NCBI GenBank assembly: GCA_964630925.1
Contig: CAZVZK010000244.1
Location: forward strand, 1 to 10,749
DNA: 10,749 bases
Source of the DNA: RGDT01 sp964630925
GTDB lineage: Bacteria; Planctomycetota; Planctomycetia; Gemmatales; Gemmataceae
Reading direction: 5' to 3'
A program made the position numbers and the translations under genes. Numbering within the stretch: position 1 is the first letter of the stretch; every line of letters begins with the position of its first letter. The notes beneath the pieces are model-generated. The model saw only the letters and a program-made list of their open reading frames with translations. It was not told the DNA's origin and did not search any database. Positions 1-5,886 of the stretch are shown one piece after another.

Positions 1-40
1 CTCCCCTGAACGCGAAATTTTCGGAGCAGGGGGTGCCTGG

Positions 41-147
41 AGACTGCTGAAAAACCCCCTCGACTCGACGTAAGTCCGTAAAGTTCGTGTCCCGCGAGGA
101 CGACTTTTACGGACTTACGTCGACGAAACCGAGTTTTTCAGCAGTCT
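41..147. repeat. 107-bp near-perfect palindrome, probable MITE or insertion-sequence remnant
   Basis: Bases 41-55 (AGACTGCTGAAAAAC) are the exact reverse complement of 133-147, and bases 66-82 are the exact reverse complement of 106-122. Both pairs share the same centre (base 94), so this is one palindrome: a 15-bp outer stem, a symmetric 10-nt internal loop (56-65 opposite 123-132), a 17-bp inner stem, and partial pairing further in (85-88 with 100-103). The outer pairing extends one base (40/148). No transposase is present and no convincing target-site duplication flanks it. The architecture fits a non-autonomous mobile element, or two insertion-sequence ends brought together. The family is not identified. 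A role as a transcription-ending hairpin is possible, but there is no classic U-run. Confidence 0.6.
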
Positions 148-148
148 C

Positions 149-213
149 TCTGGGGGGGGTGCAATGCAATGCAATTCGCACCCACCCGGCCATCCCACCT
201 GTCCACTTCCGTC
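149..213. other. non-coding spacer with a short GCAAT repeat
   Basis: This spacer lies between the palindrome and the coding-like stretch. It contains a run of eight G (152-159) followed by three tandem copies of GCAAT (161-175). No start codon with a ribosome-binding site and no coding-type codon phasing were seen. Bases 1-40, left of the palindrome, are too short to interpret; no frame there could be assigned to a gene. Confidence 0.4.
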
Positions 214-411
214 TCATTCCCACACCCGCCTGGTCGGGAACCCCCCTCGGCCGGCGAACGGGCGGCCGGATTGATTGACATCCACCAGGGCCTCCGACCC
301 CGCGAGATCGTAGACGGCGATCAGCCCGAGCCAACGCACCCCGAACGCGGCGCAGGCCTCGAACGGGTGGGTGGCCGAGATGTCGAGCAGGACAGCCTCC
401 GCCGATCCGCG
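214..411 (-). pseudogene. start-less coding-like stretch, probable gene remnant
   Basis: Read on the minus strand, this is 65 sense codons ending in TGA (216-214), in the same frame as the esterase and beginning immediately after its stop. The codon pattern is that of a real gene in a GC-rich genome: my hand count gives G/C in about 86% of third, 55% of second and 72% of first positions. The peptide is protein-like, with stretches such as EAVLLDISATHPFEACAAFG and RWLGLIAVYDLAGSEALVDV. There is no ATG near the beginning. A GGAGG followed five bases later by CTG (in AEAVLL) is the only start-like arrangement. I do not recognise the family. It may be the 3' end of a gene whose 5' part was lost, possibly along with the event that left the neighbouring palindrome. 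Rare-start translation or stop readthrough from the esterase are less likely alternatives. Confidence 0.4.
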
Positions 412-1224
412 TCACTTCTTCTCTTCCGTCTCCTTCCCCTCCGCCTTCTTCTCCCCCTTCTTGTGCTTGTTGAAGAAGTCGAAGATCTTCGGCATGTTCG
501 TGAACGCGATGCTCACGTGGTCGCCGCCCTCCACCTCGATGTACTCGTGCGTCATCCCCAGCTTCTTCATCTGCGCCGCCCACGGACGGACACGCTCCAC
601 CCGCACCAGCTTGTCGTTGTCCCCCTGCACCAGGATCACCGGCACGTGCTTGATCTTCTCCAGGTCCGACGCCGGCCTCATCGTCGCCGGCGCGATCGGC
701 GCCAGCGCCGCGAACAGGTCCGGGTTCTTGATCGCGATGTGCCACGTCCCGCCCCCGCCCATCGAGTGCCCCATCAGATAGATCCGCCCCGCATCGACGG
801 TGTACTCCTTGCGGACGATGTCCAGCACGTTCATCACGTCCTTCTCGCTCAGCTCGCTCAGGTTCGCCGGGCCGCCCTTGCTCTTGACCAGGGGCCGCGC
901 CCCATACCACCCGTCCTTGCTGTACCCCATCGGCGCCGCGACGATGTACCCGTGCTTCTCCGCCAGGTCGGTCAGCCCACGGTAACGCATCATCTGCATC
1001 GGGTTGCCGCCCAGCCCGTGCAGCGCGATCACCAGCGGGCTCTTCTTCCCCTTGTCGTACCCCGTCGGCACGAACAGGGCGTACTCCATCTCCTTGCCCG
1101 CATCCTTGAAGTCATACGTCTTCTTCTGGATGCGCGAGGCCGCCCCGCCCTTCTTGCCCGGCTGGGCGTCGGCGTGGGGCAGGGCCAGGCACAGGGCGGC
1201 TAGAAGCGCGGCGCGGAACGGCAT
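412..1224 (-). CDS. secreted alpha/beta-hydrolase (esterase / PHB-depolymerase-like)
   Basis: A 270-residue enzyme predicted to hydrolyse ester bonds outside the cytoplasm; the substrate cannot be told from sequence. Residues 1-20 form a signal peptide (MPFRAALLAALCLALPHADA). The oxyanion-hole motif ALHGLGGN is at 67-74. The nucleophile elbow GHSMG is at 152-156 with Ser154. The acid is probably in GDND (Asp202 or Asp204), and His236 in GGDHVS completes the triad. This layout and length match the LpqC/polyhydroxybutyrate-depolymerase-like and dienelactone-hydrolase-like esterases common in planctomycetes. The C-terminal 15 residues are a Lys/Glu-rich tail. The frame stays open upstream to 1707, but the start at 1224 is supported by GGAGG five bases before ATG and by the signal peptide that follows. 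It is divergent from the coiled-coil gene at 1379, sharing a 154-bp intergenic region. No clear promoter was seen on this strand. Confidence 0.88.
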   Translation of the reverse strand: MPFRAALLAALCLALPHADAQPGKKGGAASRIQKKTYDFKDAGKEMEYALFVPTGYDKGKKSPLVIALHGLGGNPMQMMRYRGLTDLAEKHGYIVAAPMGYSKDGWYGARPLVKSKGGPANLSELSEKDVMNVLDIVRKEYTVDAGRIYLMGHSMGGGGTWHIAIKNPDLFAALAPIAPATMRPASDLEKIKHVPVILVQGDNDKLVRVERVRPWAAQMKKLGMTHEYIEVEGGDHVSIAFTNMPKIFDFFNKHKKGEKKAEGKETEEKK

Positions 1225-1303
1225 GGCCTCCTCCGGAGTCAATCTGGGGGGGATGTAGCGGTCGTAACGGCGCCCGGCGCGCACCGGCTCTCCCGGTTGC
1301 TCC

Positions 1304-1332
1304 TTGCGGAGGGGCCACGCCGGCTTTAGGAT
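1304..1332 (+). promoter_or_regulatory. possible sigma-70-type promoter for the cmk operon
   Basis: TTGCGG (1304-1309) and TAGGAT (1327-1332) are separated by 17 bases and lie 47-75 bases before the ATG at 1379. Both hexamers depart from consensus, so the call is tentative. An overlapping AT-richer stretch, TGTAATAG (1334-1341), offers an alternative -10. It sits in the divergent region between the esterase and the coiled-coil gene, where a plus-strand promoter is expected, because the three downstream genes have no gaps able to hold one. Confidence 0.28.
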
Positions 1333-1378
1333 CTGTAATAGGGATAGCGAACGGAGCGCCCTTGGAGGAGAGCAAACC

Positions 1379-1900
1379 ATGACACGCACCCACGCGCCGG
1401 CCCTGCTGCTCGCCCTGGCCCTCGCCGGCACCGCCGCCGCCTTCCCCGACGGCGACCCGCCCCCGACCGTCGATTCCCTCGCCCGCGACCTCCGCGACCT
1501 CCGCGAGCAGGTCGCCGCCATGCGCCGCCTCCGCGAGATCGACTCCCGCCTCAACGCCGCCGAGCTGAGGCTCCTCACCGAGCGCCTCGAGCGCATCGAG
1601 AAGTCCGTCAAGGAGCTGTCGTCCGGCCGCACCGGCCCCTTCCGCTCCGAGTTCACCCCGTCCGCCCCGCGCGTCACGGCCGGATCGGGCACCATCCGCC
1701 TGAACAACCGCCTCCCCGTGACCGCCTACGTCACCATCGACGGCGTCAGCTACTCCGTCGCCCCGTACGCCGTCCGCTCCCTGACCGGCCAGCCCGCCGG
1801 CACCATCGCCTACACCATCACGGCGGACGGCATGGGCGTCGGCCCCTTGACGCGCACCTCCCTGGCGTCGGGCGAGGCCCTCACCCTGACCATCTATTGA
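1379..1900 (+). CDS. secreted coiled-coil protein with C-terminal beta domain, function unknown
   Basis: A 173-residue exported protein. A signal peptide occupies residues 1 to about 21 (LLLALALAGTAAA). A heptad-rich helix, Arg/Glu/Leu-dense and likely coiled coil, spans about 30-82 and includes LRDLREQVAAMRRL and RLLTERLERIEKSVKEL. A beta-rich domain fills about 103-173, with NNRLPVTAYVTIDGVSYSV, PAGTIAYTI and a final SGEALTLTIY. That end module (short strands, an xxINGxxYxVAP-like segment, a terminal threonine-rich strand) resembles one I associate with planctomycete secreted proteins; no enzymatic motif is visible. The ATG at 1379 is chosen because GGAGGAG lies eight bases upstream and the signal peptide begins there. 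One base separates its stop from cmk, so the two are probably co-transcribed and translationally coupled. A role in the cell envelope is only an inference from export and from the neighbouring phospholipid gene. Confidence 0.78.
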   Translation: MTRTHAPALLLALALAGTAAAFPDGDPPPTVDSLARDLRDLREQVAAMRRLREIDSRLNAAELRLLTERLERIEKSVKELSSGRTGPFRSEFTPSAPRVTAGSGTIRLNNRLPVTAYVTIDGVSYSVAPYAVRSLTGQPAGTIAYTITADGMGVGPLTRTSLASGEALTLTIY

Positions 1901-1901
1901 C

Positions 1902-2558
1902 ATGATCGTGACCATCGACGGCCCGGCAGGGGTCGGGAAGTCCAGCTCCGCCAAGGCGCTGGCCGCCCGCCTCGGCTTCGCCTTCCTCAACACCGGCGCC
2001 ATGTTCCGCGCCGTCGCCCTCGCCGCCCTCCGCGCCGGCGCCTCCTGGGCCGACGACGCCGCCCTGTCGCGCATCGTCGCAGCCGTGGACCTCGAGATCC
2101 GCGACGGCGGCACCTTCCTCGACGGCGAGGACATCTCCGCCGCCATCACCTCGCCCGAGGTCTCCCAGGGCGCCTCCATCGTCGCCGCCAGCGCCGCCGT
2201 CCGCCCGCGCCTCGCCGAGCTGCAGCGTCAGGTCGCCCGCGGCAGGCCCACGGTCACCGAGGGCCGCGACCAGGGCACCGTCGTCTTCCCCGACGCCGGC
2301 TGCAAATTCTTCCTCACCGCCGACCCCGAGGAGCGTCTCCGCCGGCGGGCACGCCAGCTCGAGCGCCAGGGCCGGCCCGTGGACCTCGAATCCCTCCGCC
2401 GCGAGCAGGGCGAACGCGACGAACGCGACTCGACCCGCGAGCTGGCCCCCCTCCGCCCCGCCGCCGACGCCGTCCTCCTCGACACCACGCACCTCGGCCC
2501 CGAAGAGGTGGCCGCGGCGATGGAGGCGGAGGTCCGCCGCCGCATGAGGGCCGGCTGA
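1902..2558 (+). CDS. cmk: (d)CMP kinase, cytidylate kinase
   Basis: A 218-residue cytoplasmic enzyme that phosphorylates CMP and dCMP to the diphosphates using ATP, in pyrimidine salvage and phospholipid precursor recycling. The P-loop GPAGVGKS is at 7-14. The nucleoside-monophosphate region FLNTGAMFRAVALAAL (about 28-43) matches the family's LDSGAxYRxxAL. TEGRDQGTVVFPDA (119-132) is the family signature TxGRDxGTVVFPDA. The lid-type region RDERDSTRELAPLRPAADA (172-190) matches RDxxDxxRxxxPLxPAxDA. Length is typical. The ATG follows the preceding stop by a single base and lacks a Shine-Dalgarno sequence, so translation probably depends on coupling with the upstream gene. Its stop overlaps the start of plsC (TGATG), a linkage seen in many bacteria. 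Confidence 0.96.
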   Translation: MIVTIDGPAGVGKSSSAKALAARLGFAFLNTGAMFRAVALAALRAGASWADDAALSRIVAAVDLEIRDGGTFLDGEDISAAITSPEVSQGASIVAASAAVRPRLAELQRQVARGRPTVTEGRDQGTVVFPDAGCKFFLTADPEERLRRRARQLERQGRPVDLESLRREQGERDERDSTRELAPLRPAADAVLLDTTHLGPEEVAAAMEAEVRRRMRAG

Positions 2559-3199
2559 TGTGGTACAGCTTCTGCTACTCCCTCGTCTGGCCGGCCTTCA
2601 CCCTCGCCTTCAGCCTGCGGACCGCCGGCAGCCAGAACATGCCCCGGTCCGGCGGCGCCCTGGTTGTCTCCAACCACGAGAGCTTCCTCGACCCCGTCCT
2701 GGTCGGCCTGGCCGTGCGCCGCCCCGTCCGCTACCTGGCCCGCAAGACCCTCTTCAAGGGCTGGCCCGGCCGCCTCATGGAGAGCCTCGGCGGCGTGCCG
2801 GTGGACCACCACGGCGTCGCCAAGGAGGGCCTCCAGGCCAGCATCCGCATCCTCCAGGGCGGCGAGCCGCTGGTTGTCTTCCCCGAGGGCGAGCGCACGC
2901 ACGACGGCGCCCTCCAGGAGTTCAAGCCCGGCCCGCTCCTGATCCTCAAACGCGCCCCCGTCCCCGTGGTCCCCGTGGGCATCGCCGGGGCCTACGAGGC
3001 GTTCCCGCGCACGAGCAAACTCCCCCTGCTCTCGCCGTTCTTCCTGCCGGCGACGGGCGGGTCGCTGGCCGTGTCGGTGGGCCGCCCCATCCCGCCGTCG
3101 CGCTGGCAGGGGCTGGGCCGTGAGGACGCGATGTCCCTCTTCCGCGAGGCCGTCCGCGAGCAGATCGCCGTCGCCGAGCGCATACAGAGGAGTGCATAG
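2558..3199 (+). CDS. plsC: 1-acyl-sn-glycerol-3-phosphate acyltransferase
   Basis: A 213-residue membrane-associated enzyme that acylates lysophosphatidic acid to phosphatidic acid, the second acylation in glycerophospholipid synthesis. The catalytic HX4D motif is NHESFLD (39-45, His40 and Asp45). The substrate-binding block is FPEGERT (108-114), where many relatives have FPEGTR, and it is followed by FKPGPLLI. A later proline-rich VPVVPVGIAGAYEAFPR segment corresponds to the fourth acyltransferase motif. The N-terminal 20 residues are hydrophobic and aromatic and may anchor the protein. The start ATG shares one base with the cmk stop. The 3' end is unusual: the last codons and stop lie inside the left arm of the repeat hairpin at 3187-3267, so the final residues QRSA are partly repeat-encoded. 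Acyltransferase assignment is firm; exact acyl acceptor preference is not. Confidence 0.93.
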   Translation: MWYSFCYSLVWPAFTLAFSLRTAGSQNMPRSGGALVVSNHESFLDPVLVGLAVRRPVRYLARKTLFKGWPGRLMESLGGVPVDHHGVAKEGLQASIRILQGGEPLVVFPEGERTHDGALQEFKPGPLLILKRAPVPVVPVGIAGAYEAFPRTSKLPLLSPFFLPATGGSLAVSVGRPIPPSRWQGLGREDAMSLFREAVREQIAVAERIQRSA

Positions 3200-3267
3200 T
3201 GCAGAGTGCAGAACGAAAACCAGCACGCCTTCACTCTGCACTCTGCATTTTGCACTCTGCACTCCTC
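3187..3267. terminator. heptamer-repeat hairpin between convergent genes, probable bidirectional terminator
   Basis: The sequence folds into a 26-bp stem, 3187-3212 against 3242-3267, with one mismatch (3197/3257) and two G-T pairs, and a 29-nt loop. The arms consist of imperfect tandem copies of a 7-bp unit: GTGCAGA on the left (3192-3212) and its complement, ACTCTGC-type, on the right (3232-3267), which has about five units including one degenerate ATTTTGC. The left arm contains the stop of plsC; the right arm reaches two bases into the stop of the convergent gene at 3266. Position between two convergent genes suggests it ends transcription from both sides, although there is no U-tract. The repeat composition suggests a mobile or expandable intergenic element that was recruited there. 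Confidence 0.6.
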
Positions 3268-5407
3268 AAGGCCCCTTCTCCATGGGAGGCGGGGGCGGCA
3301 GCTTGCCCCCCTTGATCAGGTCCTCGATCGCCTCGGAGTATTTCTTCCGGTCCCCCTCCGTCGCGCCCGCGTTGAAGCCGTTCGGCAGCATCACCGGGTA
3401 CGACAGCCGCGACAGGTTCCAGAACGCCAGCTCGGCGATGGCCGGCTTCGGGTGCGCCAACAGCTTCGCGAGCAGGTCGAACGTCGTCACCGTGTACCGG
3501 TCCTTCACCGGGAAGTCGAACAGCAGCGTCAGCGCCGTCTCCGCCTGCCCCGCCCGGTAGCCCCGCTTCCGCAGCACGCCCGAATCCTCCTTGGCGTCAT
3601 ACAGCCGCCTGGAGTGCCCGGGGTCCTGCGCCAGCCAGTGCTTCAGTACGAAGATCGCCGTCGCCCGCACCGCGGCCCGGCCCCTCTCGTCGTCGCCCAG
3701 GATCTCCACCAGCGCGTCCGCGTCTCCGATGGCTCCGTACCCCAGCACGCCCAGGACGCGGCTCACGTTGTCCTCCTTGCTCAGCATCTCCTTGAACGCC
3801 AGGGCCGGCTTCTTGTCCTTCAGCGCCACCTCCAGGTTCTTCAGCCGCGCGCCGAACTCACGGATGTCGGCACGCTGCCGCTCCGACTCCACCGACTCGG
3901 CCGTCGGCGGACGCTTCGCCCACCCCGCCGGCACCGCCGGCAGCCGCTGCGGCGGCGTCACCCGCGTGAAACTGTCCCACAGCATCATCATCGTCGCCTT
4001 GTCGTCCCTCTCCAGGCTGTGGTTCTGGAAGGCGTCCACCTTGACCACCGCGTCCCCCGCCATCACGCACAGGAACACCCGCGCCTGCGGCTCCTCGCCG
4101 GCCTTGTGGTCCGCGTCCGGAGGGTACTCCTTCATCAGCTCCAGCCCCACCTCGTCCCCCTTGCGCGGCAGCGTGACGTCCCACACCTCCTTCTCGAACC
4201 GCACCCGCGCCTTGACCGGCGTCGCCTTCGTCCGGTCCTCCTCGTCGCGCGGCTTGACGTTCTTCAGGTAGATGCGCCCACGCCGCAGCGTCACGTCGAG
4301 GTCGAAGGAGTCGGACTTGTGCAGGACGACGCTGCTCTCCAGCAAGGCATTCATGAACGGCATCAGCGAGTAGGCCGGGACGTGCCCCCGCATCGTGATC
4401 AGGCAGCCGCCCGACTCCACCAGGCCGACCATGCCCGGCGGCACGACCAGGACGTCCGAGGACTGCACCTTGTCATCCGTCTGGATGGTGTTCCACCCGT
4501 CCGGCCCCCTGGCGGCCAGGGCCGTCGGCAGCCCCGCCACCTGGTCGTCATCCTTTACGCCGAGGTAGCGGCCCACGACGGCCCGCTCGCCGCTGGGCGG
4601 CTTGACGCGCGGCACGTCGCCGTCCTTCGTCGGCGGGTCGCCCTTGCCCGCGTCCTTCTTGCCGCCCTCCTTCGTGCCGCCCTCCTTCGGCGGACCGTCC
4701 TTCTTCACCCCATCGTCCTTCTTCGCCGCGTCGTCCTTCTTCGGGTCGGGCTTGGCAATGTCCTTCTTCCCCGAGTCGTCCTTATTCTCCTGCCCGTCCT
4801 TCTTATCGCCCGCGTCCTTCTTCGTGTCGCCGGCCAGGGGGCGTGTGCCGGCCGGGCGCGTGAGCTGCCAGACGGCCAGGCCGAGCACGAGGACGAGGAG
4901 GATGCCGGCGGCGGGCAGCACCCAGCGCAGCCAGTTGTCGCCGGGCAGCAGCTCCTCCTCGTTCTCCACCACGCCGCTCGAGGGCTTCCGCCCCGGCGCC
5001 GCCTTCTTGTACGGGTTCGACTCGCGCCCGGCGACGAGCTTGTACATGCGTTCCTTGGCCTTGGGCGGCACCAGGGCCGGCTCCCCCAGGACCAGGGTGA
5101 GGATCTGGTGGCAGGTGGCGATCTCCGCCAGATGCACGTCCGACTCCAGGCACTGCTTCTCCAGCTCGACGACGCGCTCGCCCGCCAGCGTGTTGTCGAG
5201 GTACTCGCTCACCTCGTTGGGGTCGAACGCGCCGGGCCCCACGTCGGGCGGCGTCGTCAGACGACGACGCCGCGTCACCTGCTTGAGCCGGCTGACCAGC
5301 TCCTGGGCGTTGTCGCTCTCGGCCACCTTCTCGCCGATGATCTTGATGTCGCCGGCGTCGAGGGTGTCGTCGAGGTACGCGAGCAGGGTCCGTAGCGTGA
5401 GTTTCAT
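3266..5407 (-). CDS. membrane protein with duplicated anti-sigma-like domains and FecR-like region
   Basis: A 713-residue protein, probably a cell-surface regulator or scaffold; exact function unknown. Residues about 6-45 and 64-103 are an internal duplication, each beginning YLDDTL or YLDNTL, that resembles the helical N-terminal domain of anti-sigma factors but without a zinc HxxxCxxC motif. One membrane helix spans 159-182 (WLRWVLPAAGILLVLVLGLAVW). A linker at about 195-270 is built of KKD/KKDG-type units. A predicted extracytoplasmic beta region at about 275-480 recalls FecR-like domains (GLVESGG 328-334, LRRGRIYLKNV 374-384). The C-terminus, about 530-700, is helical and may contain HEAT-like repeats (ALVEILGDDERGRAAVRATA). 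The start at 5407 has GGAGG five bases upstream; the longer frame to 5548 has neither a ribosome-binding site nor a protein-like sequence. It is divergent from the small membrane gene at 5463, with 55 bp between. A partner sigma factor is not in the window. Confidence 0.82.
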   Translation of the reverse strand: MKLTLRTLLAYLDDTLDAGDIKIIGEKVAESDNAQELVSRLKQVTRRRRLTTPPDVGPGAFDPNEVSEYLDNTLAGERVVELEKQCLESDVHLAEIATCHQILTLVLGEPALVPPKAKERMYKLVAGRESNPYKKAAPGRKPSSGVVENEEELLPGDNWLRWVLPAAGILLVLVLGLAVWQLTRPAGTRPLAGDTKKDAGDKKDGQENKDDSGKKDIAKPDPKKDDAAKKDDGVKKDGPPKEGGTKEGGKKDAGKGDPPTKDGDVPRVKPPSGERAVVGRYLGVKDDDQVAGLPTALAARGPDGWNTIQTDDKVQSSDVLVVPPGMVGLVESGGCLITMRGHVPAYSLMPFMNALLESSVVLHKSDSFDLDVTLRRGRIYLKNVKPRDEEDRTKATPVKARVRFEKEVWDVTLPRKGDEVGLELMKEYPPDADHKAGEEPQARVFLCVMAGDAVVKVDAFQNHSLERDDKATMMMLWDSFTRVTPPQRLPAVPAGWAKRPPTAESVESERQRADIREFGARLKNLEVALKDKKPALAFKEMLSKEDNVSRVLGVLGYGAIGDADALVEILGDDERGRAAVRATAIFVLKHWLAQDPGHSRRLYDAKEDSGVLRKRGYRAGQAETALTLLFDFPVKDRYTVTTFDLLAKLLAHPKPAIAELAFWNLSRLSYPVMLPNGFNAGATEGDRKKYSEAIEDLIKGGKLPPPPPMEKGP

Positions 5408-5462
5408 CTCATCCTCCGGCGTCGGGGCACACGGATATGAGTGCCGCGCGGGGCCGGTTTTC

Positions 5463-5711
5463 GTGCAGGAATCCCTCTGGAACCTGGCCCGGGGCGCCTG
5501 CCTATTCCTGGCCGGCCTCGGGGGCGCCGTGTTCATCTTCACGGTCAATCCGGCACAGTGGGCGCGTTACCCCGCCTGGATCTTCTTCCTGATCGGGGGC
5601 ATCGTTTGCCTCATCCAGGGCATGCGCGGCCTCGCCGAGGCGCGAACGATCCGGACGTTGCTGGACCGGCCGGGCAGCGGGTTGCCTGCTTCCCGCAGGG
5701 TGCCTGGTTGA
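5463..5711 (+). CDS. small two-helix membrane protein, function unknown
   Basis: An 82-residue protein starting at GTG. Two predicted membrane helices lie at about 11-28 (GACLFLAGLGGAVFIFTV) and 37-53 (PAWIFFLIGGIVCLIQG), joined by a short loop, with a basic C-terminal tail after RGLAEARTIRTLL. The helix-loop-helix hydrophobicity and the aromatic residues at the membrane boundary argue that this is a real protein and not a chance frame. The frame remains open far upstream on this strand, but that part is the antisense shadow of the 3266-5407 gene; GTG 5463 is the first usable in-frame start beyond that gene's 5' end. The ribosome-binding site is weak (GGGG nine bases upstream). Its stop overlaps the -35 element of the kinase promoter, so it may be read with, or separately from, the kinase. 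Confidence 0.6.
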   Translation: MQESLWNLARGACLFLAGLGGAVFIFTVNPAQWARYPAWIFFLIGGIVCLIQGMRGLAEARTIRTLLDRPGSGLPASRRVPG

Positions 5712-5737
5712 CATGCCCTCGTCAATCCGGGTATATT
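5708..5737 (+). promoter_or_regulatory. strong sigma-70-type promoter for the kinase gene
   Basis: A perfect -35 hexamer TTGACA (5708-5713) and a TATATT -10 (5732-5737) are separated by 18 bases, standing out as AT-rich in GC-rich surroundings. Transcription would start near 5744-5746. The -35 overlaps the TGA stop of the small membrane gene. An ATG within this promoter (5713) opens the longest kinase reading frame but cannot be the start of a protein made from this promoter, which moves the kinase start downstream and leaves a leader of about 140 bases. Confidence 0.65.
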
Positions 5738-5873
5738 ATCCTCATACGGGCACCCCGTTCGCTGGTGTTCGTCCCGTCATCCACGCGCCGCCAACAGGCC
5801 AGGGGAAGGCCACCCCATCGCGGCGGGCGTTTGGAACGGGCATGCGCCCCGACACGTCACGCGCGCCACACCG

Positions 5874-5879
5874 AGGAGG
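5874..5879 (+). promoter_or_regulatory. consensus ribosome-binding site that decides the kinase start (TTG)
   Basis: AGGAGG is followed by a 7-base spacer and an in-frame TTG at 5887. The competing in-frame starts are poorer: ATG 5842 has only GGAACGG before it, GTG 5896 is 16 bases away, and ATG 5905 is 25 bases from this site with no other one nearby. Confidence 0.5.
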
Positions 5880-5886
5880 GGCGGGA

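Noticed and set aside
35..153. Target-site duplication around the palindrome (CTGG at 37-40 and 150-153)
   Set aside because: The right copy is two bases away from the inverted-repeat end, and a 4-bp match in G-rich sequence is weak evidence.
161..175. GCAAT triple repeat as an origin iteron or operator
   Set aside because: Only three 5-bp copies, with no partner gene or further structure; likely a simple repeat.
412..1707. Extended esterase frame starting at 1707
   Set aside because: The extra 161 residues are Arg/Ser-rich and overlap the divergent coiled-coil gene. The start at 1224 has a strong ribosome-binding site and a signal peptide.
1897..1925. TTGACA at the start of cmk as a -35 element
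   Set aside because: No -10-like sequence is found 16-19 bases downstream, and the hexamer is explained by the TGA stop and the adjacent ATG start.
3187..3267. CRISPR or other spacer array
   Set aside because: The repeated units are 7 bp, contiguous and arranged as an inverted pair, with no spacers of regular length and no cas genes.
3206..5395. 729-codon open frame on the plus strand
   Set aside because: It is antisense to the anti-sigma/FecR-like gene. Its translation is Arg/His/Leu-rich low complexity with no domains, as expected for an antisense shadow at very high GC.
5713..5886. Kinase N-terminal extension from ATG 5713
   Set aside because: The ATG lies within the -35/-10 promoter and has no ribosome-binding site; the extension lacks protein-like features.
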